A stretch of DNA of 64,000 nt, from contig NZ_CP018047.1 in the NCBI RefSeq assembly GCF_002009175.1, forward strand, positions 3,472,001 through 3,536,000, in the 5' to 3' direction. This DNA comes from Streptomyces niveus. Lineage in GTDB: Bacteria > Actinomycetota > Actinomycetes > Streptomycetales > Streptomycetaceae. The notes beneath the pieces are model-generated. The model saw only the letters and a program-made list of their open reading frames with translations. It was not told the origin of the DNA and did no database searches. Of this stretch, positions 1 through 9,507 are shown in pieces. Numbering within the stretch: the stretch's first letter is position 1; each line of letters opens with the position of its first letter. A program made the position numbers and the translations under genes.

Positions 1-1139
1 TTGCGCAGGTTCACGACGTTGTCTGCGGTGACGGCGAAGAACCACTCCCACTGGTTCTGGTCCTGCATCGAGTCGGCGAGGTACGCGCGGTCGAGATCCG
101 TCCACAGGCCCTTGTAGAGAAGGACGGACGCGAGGAGGAGGAGAGCGCCGACCGCGAGGTCGACGGGGCGGGTGCGGGTGCGCAGCCGCAGGAGTTCCAG
201 CAGTACGCGGCCGTAGTCCGCCGGCCGGACCTTCGATCCGGTCTGGTGCGACCAGCGCACCGGCACCTCGGCGACGGGCCAGCCCGCGCGGCGGAAGTGG
301 CGCAGGATCTCGACGTCTATGCCCCAGCCGTCGAGCCGGGAGGCGGCGAAGGCGGCGCGCGCCTTGTCGCCGTCGAAGAGCTTGAAGCCGCACTGGGTGT
401 CGCGTATGCCGCGTACGGCGACGAGCCGGATGAGGCGGTTGCCGAGGCGGCCGAGCCATTCGCGCAGGGGGCGCTGGTGCACGTCTATGCGGGAGCCGGG
501 GAGGGCGCGGGAGCCGATCACGGCGGCGGGGGTGTCGTCGTAGTACCCGTACGGCTCGTCCTCGTACGTTCCGTCCTCGGGCGCCCCCTGCTCAGGCGCC
601 TCGTCCGCGTACGTGTCCTCCCCGGGCCGCTCGGTCTCGTACGCCTCGTCCGCCTCGTACCCCTCGTCCGCGTACGCCTCGTCGTCGGGCGTCAGCAGCG
701 CGTCCAGCGCGTCCAGTTCCTCTATCGGCGTCGCCAGATCGGCGTCCGTGACCAGTACGCGCCTGCCGTACGACGCCAGAACGCCCTGCCGCAGGGCGTA
801 CCCCTTGCCGCGGTTCTCGTCGCCCGTCAGCACATGGATGCGGGGCTCGTCCGAGGCGGCCGCCGCCGCGACGGCGGCGGTGCCGTCCGTCGAGCCGTCG
901 TCCACGACGATCAGCTCCCAGTCGCCCCAGCGGTCCGGGTCGGCGCGCAGATGCGCGCAGATGGCGTCGAGGGTGGGGCGCAGCCGGCGTTCCTCGTTGT
1001 ACGCGGGGACGACGACGCTCAGGTCCACCGCGCTCCCGGCGCCGTCGTCCTCGCCGTCCCCGCCGGGTATGGCGGGGTCGGGGCCGGTGCGCTGGTCCGT
1101 GCCCGATTCCGTACGTCCACCCATCGCGTAGCCGCTCAC
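1..1139 (-). CDS. Glycosyltransferase family 2 protein, probable fusion to a membrane GT-C domain (partial)
   Basis: The gene runs off the left edge. The N-terminal part is a GT-A family 2 catalytic domain of the dolichyl-phosphate glucosyl/mannosyltransferase type: VVPAYNEE, then DDGSTDGT, then DADLATP, then GFKLFDGDKARAAF and WGIDVEILR. A hydrophobic helix follows (AVGALLLLASVLLYKGLW), then a segment ending DNVVNLR that resembles the start of a multi-pass GT-C mannosyltransferase-like domain; that assignment is inference because the rest is outside the window. A Tyr/Asp/Glu-rich insert of about 55 residues splits the catalytic domain after the DADLATP motif. The start is GTG at 1139, overlapping the stop of the GntR gene as GTGA; ATG at 1124 is an alternative. 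It is probably co-transcribed with that regulator. It likely transfers sugars to or from a polyprenyl phosphate at the membrane. Confidence 0.75.
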   Translation of the reverse strand, partial: MSGYAMGGRTESGTDQRTGPDPAIPGGDGEDDGAGSAVDLSVVVPAYNEERRLRPTLDAICAHLRADPDRWGDWELIVVDDGSTDGTAAVAAAAASDEPRIHVLTGDENRGKGYALRQGVLASYGRRVLVTDADLATPIEELDALDALLTPDDEAYADEGYEADEAYETERPGEDTYADEAPEQGAPEDGTYEDEPYGYYDDTPAAVIGSRALPGSRIDVHQRPLREWLGRLGNRLIRLVAVRGIRDTQCGFKLFDGDKARAAFAASRLDGWGIDVEILRHFRRAGWPVAEVPVRWSHQTGSKVRPADYGRVLLELLRLRTRTRPVDLAVGALLLLASVLLYKGLWTDLDRAYLADSMQDQNQWEWFFAVTADNVVNLR

Positions 1140-1837
1140 TTCCGCGGACGTCCCGGCTCCGGCTGCTCCGGCTCCAGCCGGTCCGCCCACGCCAGGGCGT
1201 GCGCGTCGCAGTCGTCCACGACCGTGCGCGCGGCCTCCGCGTCGCCGAGCGTGATCGCGTCGACCAACTGCTCGTGCCCGCTCCACAGCCAGTCGCGGCA
1301 GGCTCTGTCGGCGCGGAGGAACGGCACGGAGAACACCCATGCCTGGACGCGCATCCGGTGCAGGAAGTCGCAGATGTACTGGTTCGCGGCGAGCGCGGCC
1401 AGCTCCCGCCAGAACCGCAGGTCGTACCCGATCAGGACGTCCAGGTCGCCGCCCTTGGCCGCGCGCCCGGCCTCCTCGGCGCGGCGCCGTACCGAGACCA
1501 GCGTCTCCGACTGAACCCGGCCGATCGGGTGCTCCTCGATCCGGCGGAAGACGCCGTCCGCGATCAGTGACCGCGCCTCGACCATGGAGCGGAAGTCGGA
1601 GACGGTGAACTGGTGGACGTGGAAACCCCGGTGCTGGTCGGAGTCGAGCAGCCCCTGCGCGGACAGGTCGACCAGCGCCTCCCTGACGGGGGTCGCCGAC
1701 ACGCCGTACTGCTCGGCGATGTGCTTGACGGTGAACTCCTCGCCCGGGAGCAAACGCCCCGCCAGCACCTCGTCACGCAGTGCGTCCGCGATCTGCTGCC
1801 GCAGGGTGTTGCGGGTCACAGCTCCGCTGGCGGGCAT
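1136..1837 (-). CDS. GntR-family transcriptional regulator, FadR (FCD) subfamily
   Basis: The N-terminal winged helix (residues about 8-75, LRQQIADALRDEVLAG then EQYGVSATPVREALVDLSAQG) is followed by an all-helical FCD ligand-binding domain (FRSMVEARSLIADGVFRR and on to the C terminus). FCD regulators bind small organic acids and usually control neighbouring catabolic genes. The ATG at 1837 is preferred because GAGGGG lies about 10 nt upstream; an in-frame ATG lies ten codons earlier without a better ribosome site. The gene lies downstream of the class III aminotransferase on the same strand, separated by a strong hairpin, and its stop overlaps the start of the glycosyltransferase. Its ligand cannot be read from the sequence; regulation of the aminotransferase is a reasonable guess. 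Confidence 0.88.
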   Translation of the reverse strand: MPASGAVTRNTLRQQIADALRDEVLAGRLLPGEEFTVKHIAEQYGVSATPVREALVDLSAQGLLDSDQHRGFHVHQFTVSDFRSMVEARSLIADGVFRRIEEHPIGRVQSETLVSVRRRAEEAGRAAKGGDLDVLIGYDLRFWRELAALAANQYICDFLHRMRVQAWVFSVPFLRADRACRDWLWSGHEQLVDAITLGDAEAARTVVDDCDAHALAWADRLEPEQPEPGRPRK

Positions 1838-1901
1838 TGATGTACGTCCCCTCGTCCGGCTTCGCACACCTTAAGCCAGGTGCCGGGAGGGGCCCTCGTG
1901 T

Positions 1902-1947
1902 CCTTGATCACCGGACGGGCTCCGCCGATCCCGTCCGGTGATCAAGG
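1902..1947 (-). terminator. Long perfect hairpin after the aminotransferase
   Basis: An 18-bp perfect inverted repeat (1902-1919 and 1930-1947) surrounds a 10-nt loop. It lies 25 bp beyond the stop of the aminotransferase and about 65 bp before the start of the GntR gene on the same strand. It fits a Streptomyces terminator without a clear T-run, or an attenuator setting the ratio of the two genes. It is too long and too close to the upstream stop for a typical operator, although its TTGATCACCGG arms could also bind protein. Confidence 0.7.
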
Positions 1948-1971
1948 GCGGAGCACCCGTCACACCGTCCG

Positions 1972-3333
1972 TCACACCACGTGCTCGTCCGCGACCGACA
2001 GCGCCGCGTCCAGGATCGTGAGACCTTCCTTCGCCTCCGCCTCCGTGACGTTGCAGGGCGGTACCACGTGAGTGCGGTTCATGTTCACGAACGGCCACAG
2101 GCCGCCCTTCTTGCACGCGGCGGCGAACGCGGCCATCGGCGCGTTCGCCTCGCCAGTCGCGTTGTACGGCACCAGCGGCTCGCGCGTCTCCCTGTCCCGT
2201 ACGAGGTCGAGCGCCCAGAAGACGCCCGTTCCCCGTACCTCGCCCACCGAGGGATGCCGGTCGGCCAGTTCGCGCAGGCCGGGGCCGAGGACCGTCTCGC
2301 CGATGTACGCGGCGTGCTCGACGATCTTCTCCTCGGCCATCACCCGGAGGGTCGCGACGGCCGCCGCGCAGGCGAGCGGGTGGCCGGAGTAGGTGAGGCC
2401 GCCGGGGTACGGGCGGGTCGCGAAGGTGTCCGCGACGGCGGCGGAGATCGCGACTCCGCCGAGCGGTACGTAGCCGGAGTTGACGCCCTTCGCGAAGGTC
2501 AGCAGGTCGGGCACGACGTCGAAGTGGTCGGCGGCGAACCACGCGCCGGTGCGGCCGAAGCCCGCCATCACCTCGTCCAGGACGAGGAGGATGCCGTGCC
2601 GGTCGCACAACTCCCTTACGCCCGCGAGGTATCCGGGCGGCGGCGTCATGATGCCCGCCGTGCCCGGGATCGTCTCCAGGACGATCGCGGCGATCGTCGC
2701 GGGCCCCTCGAAGGCGATGGTCGCCTCCAGATGCTCCAGCGCGCGGGCGCACTCCTCGGCCTCGGTGGTGGCGTAGAAGGGCGAGCGGTAGAGGAACGGC
2801 GCCCAGAAGCGCACGACGCCCGCGTTGCCGGAGTCGGAGGCCCAGCGGCGGGGGTCACCGGTCAGATTGATCGCGGTGGAGGTGGAGCCGTGGTACGAGC
2901 GGTAGGCGGAGAGCACCTTGGGGCGGCCGGTGTGCAGCCGGGCCATCCGTACGGCGTTCTCGACGGCCTCCGCGCCGCCGTTCGTGAAGAAGATCTTGTC
3001 GAGGTCGCCGGGGGTGCGCTCGGCAATGAGGCGTGCGGCCTCGGAGCGCACGTCGACGGCGAAGGCGGGCGCGAAGGTGCTGAGCCTGCCCGCCTGCTCC
3101 TGGATCGCGGCCACGACGGCGGGGTGCTGATAGCCGATGTTGGTGAAGACGAGGCCGCTGGTGAAGTCGAGGTAGCGGTTGCCCTCGTAGTCCCAGAAGT
3201 ACGAGCCCTCGGCGCCGGCGACGGCGAGCGGATCGATCAGTTCCTGGGCGGACCAGGAGTGGAACACATGCGCACGGTCGGCGGCCTTGACGGCCGCGCC
3301 TGCCTTCGGGTCGGCAGCGAGGTGAGGGGTCAT
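1972..3333 (-). CDS. Class III PLP-dependent aminotransferase
   Basis: A 453-residue fold-type I omega-aminotransferase. Visible landmarks are the N-terminal YFWDYEGNRYLDFTSGLVF, the cofactor-contact loop FFTNGGAEAVENAVRMAR, LLVLDEVMAGFGRTG with the PLP-pairing Asp, and FAKGVNSGYVPLGG with the Schiff-base Lys. This family moves amino groups from omega-amino acids, diamines or beta-alanine to pyruvate or 2-oxoglutarate. I cannot assign the substrate. The ATG at 3333 starts the conserved part; an upstream in-frame ATG at 3435 would add 34 non-conserved residues and invade the promoter region of the divergent DJ-1 gene. A GntR/FCD regulator follows on the same strand. Confidence 0.9.
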   Translation of the reverse strand: MTPHLAADPKAGAAVKAADRAHVFHSWSAQELIDPLAVAGAEGSYFWDYEGNRYLDFTSGLVFTNIGYQHPAVVAAIQEQAGRLSTFAPAFAVDVRSEAARLIAERTPGDLDKIFFTNGGAEAVENAVRMARLHTGRPKVLSAYRSYHGSTSTAINLTGDPRRWASDSGNAGVVRFWAPFLYRSPFYATTEAEECARALEHLEATIAFEGPATIAAIVLETIPGTAGIMTPPPGYLAGVRELCDRHGILLVLDEVMAGFGRTGAWFAADHFDVVPDLLTFAKGVNSGYVPLGGVAISAAVADTFATRPYPGGLTYSGHPLACAAAVATLRVMAEEKIVEHAAYIGETVLGPGLRELADRHPSVGEVRGTGVFWALDLVRDRETREPLVPYNATGEANAPMAAFAAACKKGGLWPFVNMNRTHVVPPCNVTEAEAKEGLTILDAALSVADEHVV

Positions 3334-3445
3334 GCGGCCAGCGTAGAGAGGGGCGGGCGGGGGCCGAAATGACCATCCTGTCTGGTGTGCGCGGTGGGAC
3401 TCGGCAGGTTGTCGCCCCGCGCACGCCTCGGGCACGCCTCGGGCG

Positions 3446-3482
3446 TTGACAGCACACTGTCGACATGACAGGCTGCTGTCAT
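3446..3482 (+). promoter_or_regulatory. Two adjacent TGACAG-N4-CTGTCA inverted repeats, probable operator
   Basis: Two 18-bp inverted repeats of the same consensus lie one base apart: TTGACAG-CACA-CTGTCGA at 3446-3463 and ATGACAG-GCTG-CTGTCAT at 3465-3482. The first also contains TTGACA, a perfect -35 hexamer. The DJ-1 ribosome site GAGGAGG (3489-3495) follows directly. A natural reading is a double operator for the MarR-type regulator encoded second in this operon, that is, autoregulation. That link is inferred from layout. Confidence 0.65.
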
Positions 3483-3500
3483 ACCATCGAGGAGGCCACC

Positions 3501-4097
3501 ATGACCGGCAAGACCGTTTACCTCGCCGTGTACGACACCCTCGCCGACTGGGAGACCGGTTACGCCACCGCGCATCTCGCCCAGAACGGCTTCACCGTGC
3601 GGACGGTGGGTCCGACCACGGAGTCGGTGACCACCATGGGCGGTCTGCGCATCGAGCCCGACCTCGCGCTCGACCAACTCGGCGAGCCCGGCGACACGGC
3701 GGTGTTCATCCTCCCGGGCGCCGGGCTCTGGGACGCCGGTGACGATCTGGCACCGTTCGCCCGTGCCGCCCGGCGGCTGGTGGGGCTCGGCTTCCCCGTC
3801 GCCGCGATCTGCGGCGCGACGGCGGGGCTGGCCCGCGAGGGCCTGCTGGACGACCGGGCGCACACCAGCGCGGTCAGGCACTACCTGGACGCCACGGGTT
3901 ACGCGGGCGCCGAGCACTACCGCGACGCGGACGCGGTCACGGACGCCAACGTGATCACGGCCGGCCCGACGGAGCCCGTCGCCTTCGCCCGCGAGATCTT
4001 CGCGCTGCTGGGCGTATACGAGGGCGAAAAGCTGGACGCCTGGTACCGCCTGTTCAAGAACTCGGACGCGAGCGCGTTCGAAACTCTCAACTCATGA
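3501..4097 (+). CDS. DJ-1/PfpI family glutamine-amidotransferase-like protein
   Basis: A 198-residue single-domain protein of the DJ-1/ThiJ/PfpI superfamily, starting VYLAVYDTLADWETGYA. The nucleophile-elbow Cys is in VAAICGATAGLAREGLL (about residue 99). Members act as stress chaperones, glyoxalase-like enzymes or isonitrile hydratases; the exact reaction is not predictable. The start is ATG at 3501, chosen because GAGGAGG lies 5 nt upstream; an in-frame ATG at 3465 would lie inside the operator repeats. The stop overlaps the start of the MarR gene as ATGA, so the two are translationally coupled. DJ-1/MarR pairs of this kind usually act in stress response. Confidence 0.88.
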   Translation: MTGKTVYLAVYDTLADWETGYATAHLAQNGFTVRTVGPTTESVTTMGGLRIEPDLALDQLGEPGDTAVFILPGAGLWDAGDDLAPFARAARRLVGLGFPVAAICGATAGLAREGLLDDRAHTSAVRHYLDATGYAGAEHYRDADAVTDANVITAGPTEPVAFAREIFALLGVYEGEKLDAWYRLFKNSDASAFETLNS

Positions 4098-4954
4098 CGG
4101 GGCGGGGTGGGGGCGCGCGGGGCGCGAGCGAGCGGGGCGTGGCCGAGCGGCTCCGGACCGAGCGGGACGCGACGGCGCGCAGCGCGACCGAACCGGGCAC
4201 GGCCGGGCGCAGCACGGTCGAACCGGCTGAGGTCGAACCGGGCGCGACCAAACCACTTGGGAGGGAGCGGGCCGAGGCCGAGCGGCTCGGGACGGAGCGG
4301 GGCTCGACCGAGCGCGGCGCGGCCGAGCAGGCCGAGGTCGAGCGCAGCGCGACCGAACCGGGCACGGCCGGGCGCAGCACGGCCAAACCGGGCACGGCCC
4401 GGCGCAGCACGGCCGAGCCGGGCGCGGTCCTGCCGGGCGCGGTCGAGCCGGGCGCGGTCGAGCCGGGCGCGGTCCTGCCGGGCGCGGTCGAGCCGGGCGA
4501 CCAAGCCGGTTATCCGGAGTTGCTCAGTCGGAGCGCGCTTGGTGTCTTTCGGTTGAATGGGCAATTCCTGGCCGTCTCCGAGGAGTTGGCCGCGCCGGCC
4601 GGGCTGACCGCGGCGTGGTGGCAGGTGCTCGGGGCCGTGCTGCCGGAGCCGCTGCCCGTCTCCGGGATCGCCCGCGCGATGGGCATCACCCGGCAGAGCG
4701 TGCAGCGGATCGCGGATCTGCTGGTCGAGCGCGGGCTGGCCGTGTACGAGCCGAACCCGGCCCACCGCCGCGCGAAGCTGCTCACCCCGACCGAGGCCGG
4801 CCGCGCGGCGATCCACGGGATCACGCCCGGTCACGCGGCTCTCGCGGCGTGCCTCGCCGAGGAGTTGGGGGCCGCGGGCTTCGCCGAGACCGTACGGGTG
4901 CTGGAGCGGCTGTCGGAGGCGATGGACGCGATCGGCCACCGGCCGGACCGGTAG
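4094..4954 (+). CDS. MarR-family regulator with a long repetitive N-terminal extension
   Basis: The last ~145 residues form a MarR winged-helix regulator: LPVSGIARAMGITRQSVQRIADLLVERGLAVYEPNPAHRRAKLLTPTEAGR is the helix-turn-helix and wing, flanked by dimerisation helices. The first ~135 residues are an Arg/Glu/Pro/Ala/Gly low-complexity tract built from DNA repeats, such as consecutive GAVEP units, and look disordered. The start at ATG 4094 overlaps the DJ-1 stop (ATGA), which supports translation of the extension; a later start cannot be ruled out. The likely operator is the double repeat upstream of the DJ-1 gene. Confidence 0.82.
   Translation: MTGRGGGARGASERGVAERLRTERDATARSATEPGTAGRSTVEPAEVEPGATKPLGRERAEAERLGTERGSTERGAAEQAEVERSATEPGTAGRSTAKPGTARRSTAEPGAVLPGAVEPGAVEPGAVLPGAVEPGDQAGYPELLSRSALGVFRLNGQFLAVSEELAAPAGLTAAWWQVLGAVLPEPLPVSGIARAMGITRQSVQRIADLLVERGLAVYEPNPAHRRAKLLTPTEAGRAAIHGITPGHAALAACLAEELGAAGFAETVRVLERLSEAMDAIGHRPDR
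4120..4500 (+). repeat. GC-rich imperfect tandem repeats inside the MarR gene
   Basis: The region is built of reiterated short units around GCCGGGCGCGGTCGA (15 nt, about five consecutive copies near 4424-4497). There are also larger duplications: the stretch starting GCGACCGAACCGGGCACGG occurs near 4182 and again near 4351. Both copies are in frame and encode the N-terminal extension of the MarR protein. Confidence 0.8.
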
Positions 4955-5056
4955 ACGGGCCCCGGGCGCCGGATTCACCGTGCCCGCGCAGTGCGACGGC
5001 TCCGGCACTATCCTCGCCCCGTTGGGCTTGGGCATCTGGGGGAGGGCCGTACGGCC

Positions 5057-7108
<2,052 letters not shown>

Positions 7109-7145
7109 CGCTCCGGGTCCGGAATCTCGTTAGGTGGTGAACGTG

Positions 7146-8165
7146 ATGAGCCCACTTGTGAGTCAGGACCTGGTCGTCGTCGGCGCCGGCATTGTCGGCG
7201 CGTCGGTGGCGTATCACGCCGCCCGTGCGGGCGCCTCCGTGACGTTGGTCGACGCCGGGCGGCCGGGCGCCGGCGTGACCGCGGACTCGTTCGCCTGGAT
7301 CGGAGCGTCCGGTGTGCTCGAAGGTCCGGCCGGCGGGCTGCGGGCCACCGCGACGGCGGAGTACCACCGGCTCGGGGCCGAGTTGCCGGGCCTCCCGGTG
7401 AACTGGTCCGGCTCGCTGCGCTGGCCCCGGGAAGGCAGTGCGCCGACCGCCGGGATCGGGCAGACGATCGTGGACGCGGCCACCGTGGCGACGCTCGAAC
7501 CCGCCGTTCGGCAGCCCCCGGAGTGGGCTCTCTGGGCGCCGGGTGACGGCTCTGTCGACTCGGTGGGCATGACCGAGGGGCTGGTCGCGGGCGCTCGTAC
7601 TCATGGAGCCCGGGTCCATCTGGACACGCCGGTCACCGGGGTCCGCCGGGACGCGGCGGGCCGGATCGCCGGGGTCGAGACGGCGGCGGGACCCCTCTCC
7701 GGTACGACGGTGGTGCTGGCGGCCGGAGTTGCCACGGCCGCGCTTGGCGCGTCGGTCGGCGTACGCGTCCCGGTCGAACCGTCACCGAGTCCGCTGTTCC
7801 GGCTCAGCGCCCCGGCCGGTCTGGTCCGCACCCTGGTCAACACCGAGGACTTCGATCTCCGTCAGGTCGCTCCCGACCGGCTGATCGCCGCCGCGGACTC
7901 GCCCGAACGGACCCTTGCCGCCGTCCGGTCCACCTTCCGTGGCGCCGGGAGCGTCGAACTGCTCAGCACCTCGATCGGAGTGCGCCCCATGCCGGCCGAC
8001 GGTGAGCCGATCATCGGCCCGGTCGCCGAGGTCCCCGGCCTCTACGTGGCCGTGATGCACGCGGCGGTCACGCTCGCTGCGGCCGTCGGCCGTCTGGTCG
8101 CACGGGAGTTGGTCGACGGAACCGTCGAGCCGGCCCTGTCGGGCTGCCGCCCGGACCGCTTCTGA
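7146..8165 (+). CDS. FAD-dependent oxidoreductase, D-amino-acid/glycine oxidase (DAO) fold
   Basis: A 339-residue flavoprotein. The N-terminal dinucleotide-binding motif VVVGAGIVGASVAYHAARAG is followed by an Asp at the end of beta-2 (LVDAG). The C-terminal half carries SIGVRPMPADGEPIIGP and GLYVAVMHAAVTLAAAVG, the second FAD contact of DAO/GlpD-type enzymes. Such enzymes oxidise secondary or primary amines such as sarcosine, glycine or D-amino acids; the substrate is unknown. The ATG at 7146 is favoured because AGGTGG lies 8 nt upstream. It follows the kinase by 37 bp on the same strand. Confidence 0.86.
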   Translation: MSPLVSQDLVVVGAGIVGASVAYHAARAGASVTLVDAGRPGAGVTADSFAWIGASGVLEGPAGGLRATATAEYHRLGAELPGLPVNWSGSLRWPREGSAPTAGIGQTIVDAATVATLEPAVRQPPEWALWAPGDGSVDSVGMTEGLVAGARTHGARVHLDTPVTGVRRDAAGRIAGVETAAGPLSGTTVVLAAGVATAALGASVGVRVPVEPSPSPLFRLSAPAGLVRTLVNTEDFDLRQVAPDRLIAAADSPERTLAAVRSTFRGAGSVELLSTSIGVRPMPADGEPIIGPVAEVPGLYVAVMHAAVTLAAAVGRLVARELVDGTVEPALSGCRPDRF

Positions 8166-8245
8166 GGGTGCGAGCGGACGCGGATCGTACGCATCGCGGA
8201 TCATGCCGATGCAGCTCACGCCGACGCGTCCGCTCCCCACCCTCC

Positions 8246-8716
8246 CTACCCCACGCAGAACTCGTTCCCCTCCGGGTCCTGCAGCACGATCGCGAAGTAG
8301 TCCATGTGCGGCTCGTCCATCACCCGCGACACCGTCGCCCCCGCGGCCGTCAGCCGGTCCGCCTTCGCGGTGATGCGCTCCTTCCGTACGGCCAGCGGCA
8401 CCTCGCGCCCGCCGCCCACCTTCAGATCCAGATGCACCCGGTTCTTCACGACCTTGCTCTCCGGGACCTCCTGGAACCACACCCTGGGCCCCGCTCCCGT
8501 GGGAGAGACGATCGACTCCGGGGTCTCGCCGGCCCCTTCGGGCAGTTCGTCGTCGGGCAGCCCCCTGGCGGTCCAGTACTCCCGCCAGGTCGCGTGCCCG
8601 CCCGGCGGGGGCTCCGCCACGTAGCCGAGCGCCTCCATCCAGAAGGTCACGAGCCGCTGCGGATCGGCGCAGTCGATCGTGATCTGCAGAACCACCTCTG
8701 AGTTCGTCTCATCCAT
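8246..8716 (-). CDS. VOC (glyoxalase/bleomycin-resistance fold) protein
   Basis: A 156-residue protein with two beta-alpha-beta-beta-beta modules typical of the vicinal oxygen chelate superfamily: VLQITIDCADPQRLVTFWMEALGY at the start, KNRVHLDLKV in the middle and YFAIVLQDPEGNEFCVG at the end. Metal-ligand candidates are His in NRVHLDL and Glu in GNEFCV. It resembles the Glyoxalase_6-like group common in Streptomyces; no substrate can be named. It is divergent from the TetR gene at 8850. Confidence 0.88.
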   Translation of the reverse strand: MDETNSEVVLQITIDCADPQRLVTFWMEALGYVAEPPPGGHATWREYWTARGLPDDELPEGAGETPESIVSPTGAGPRVWFQEVPESKVVKNRVHLDLKVGGGREVPLAVRKERITAKADRLTAAGATVSRVMDEPHMDYFAIVLQDPEGNEFCVG

Positions 8717-8774
8717 CTCCCCACGTTCGCAGACGGGTCTGACAACGGGAGCCGGCGCCTGAATCAGCCACGCA

Positions 8775-8818
8775 CTTGCCTAAAGCCTTTAGGTATGTGC
8801 ATAATCCATTTAGGTAAG
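8775..8818 (+). promoter_or_regulatory. Probable TetR operator and promoter
   Basis: A perfect inverted repeat CCTAAA-GCC-TTTAGG lies at 8779-8793, with a third half-site TTTAGG at 8809-8814. The larger elements CTTGCCTAAA and TTTAGGTAAG are inverted to each other around a CATAAT -10-like box (8800-8805). A -35-like TTGCCT sits at 8775. AT-rich sequence stands out from the surrounding GC. The site fits autoregulation by the TetR protein that follows and could also serve the divergent VOC gene. Confidence 0.6.
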
Positions 8819-8849
8819 CCGCAGCATGCCCGAACGGAAGGCCGGAGCC

Positions 8850-9425
8850 ATGTCACCCCGCGCAGGACTCACCACCGACCGCCTCGTCCGGGCGGGAGCC
8901 GACCTGGCCGACGAGGTCGGCTTCGACCAGGTGACCGTCTCGGCGCTGGCCAAGCAGTTCGACGTCAAGGTCGCGAGTCTGTACTCGCACCTGAAGGGCT
9001 CCCAGGACCTCCGGACCAGAATCGCTCTGCTCTCCCTGGAGGAGATGGCCGACCGGGTCTCCACGGCACTCGCCGGACGCGCGGGCAAGGACGCCCTCGC
9101 CGCCTTCGCCAACGTCTACCGCGACTTCGCCCGCGAGCACCCCGGCCGCTACACGGCGGCCAGGCTGCCGCTCGACACGGAGACGGCGGCGGCGAGCGCC
9201 GGCCCCAGGCACGCGCGGATGACGCGGGCGATCCTGCGCGGCTACGACCTGACGGAGCCGGACCAGACCCACGCCGTACGGCTGTTGGGCAGCGTCTTCC
9301 ACGGCTACATCAGCCTGGAGAGTGCCGGCGGCTTCAGCCACAGCTCACCCGATACGGAAGAGACGTGGGTGTGGATCGTGGACCGCGTCGACACGCTGCT
9401 GCGCACCTGGCCCACCACCCCCTGA
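8850..9425 (+). CDS. TetR-family transcriptional regulator
   Basis: A 191-residue regulator. The helix-turn-helix is VTVSALAKQFDVKVASLYSHLKGSQDLRTRIA (about residues 28-60). The rest is a helical ligand and dimer domain, with AREHPGRYTAARLPLD similar to the WHG-type C-terminal domain. ATG at 8850 is chosen because GGAAGG and GGAG precede it; an in-frame ATG at 8826 lies closer to the operator. It is followed by an SGNH hydrolase on the same strand. Confidence 0.9.
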   Translation: MSPRAGLTTDRLVRAGADLADEVGFDQVTVSALAKQFDVKVASLYSHLKGSQDLRTRIALLSLEEMADRVSTALAGRAGKDALAAFANVYRDFAREHPGRYTAARLPLDTETAAASAGPRHARMTRAILRGYDLTEPDQTHAVRLLGSVFHGYISLESAGGFSHSSPDTEETWVWIVDRVDTLLRTWPTTP

Positions 9426-9460
9426 CGGGTCCCCTCTCTCCCCCCACCCGCCATCCACCT

Positions 9461-9491
9461 CGTGATCCCTGATGATCAGCGACAGATCACG
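9461..9491 (+). promoter_or_regulatory. Nested inverted repeats before the SGNH hydrolase
   Basis: CGTGATC (9461-9467) and GATCACG (9485-9491) are inverted around an inner palindrome CTGATGATCAG (9469-9479). The set lies in the 82-bp gap between the TetR and hydrolase genes, so it could be a second operator or a structured leader. Function is inferred from position only. Confidence 0.35.
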
Positions 9492-9507
9492 CATAGGCAG
9501 AGACACC

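Noticed and set aside
1902..1947. Operator for the GntR regulator
   Set aside because: An 18-bp perfect stem 25 bp after a stop codon is more typical of a terminator; GntR/FCD sites are usually short palindromes near a promoter.
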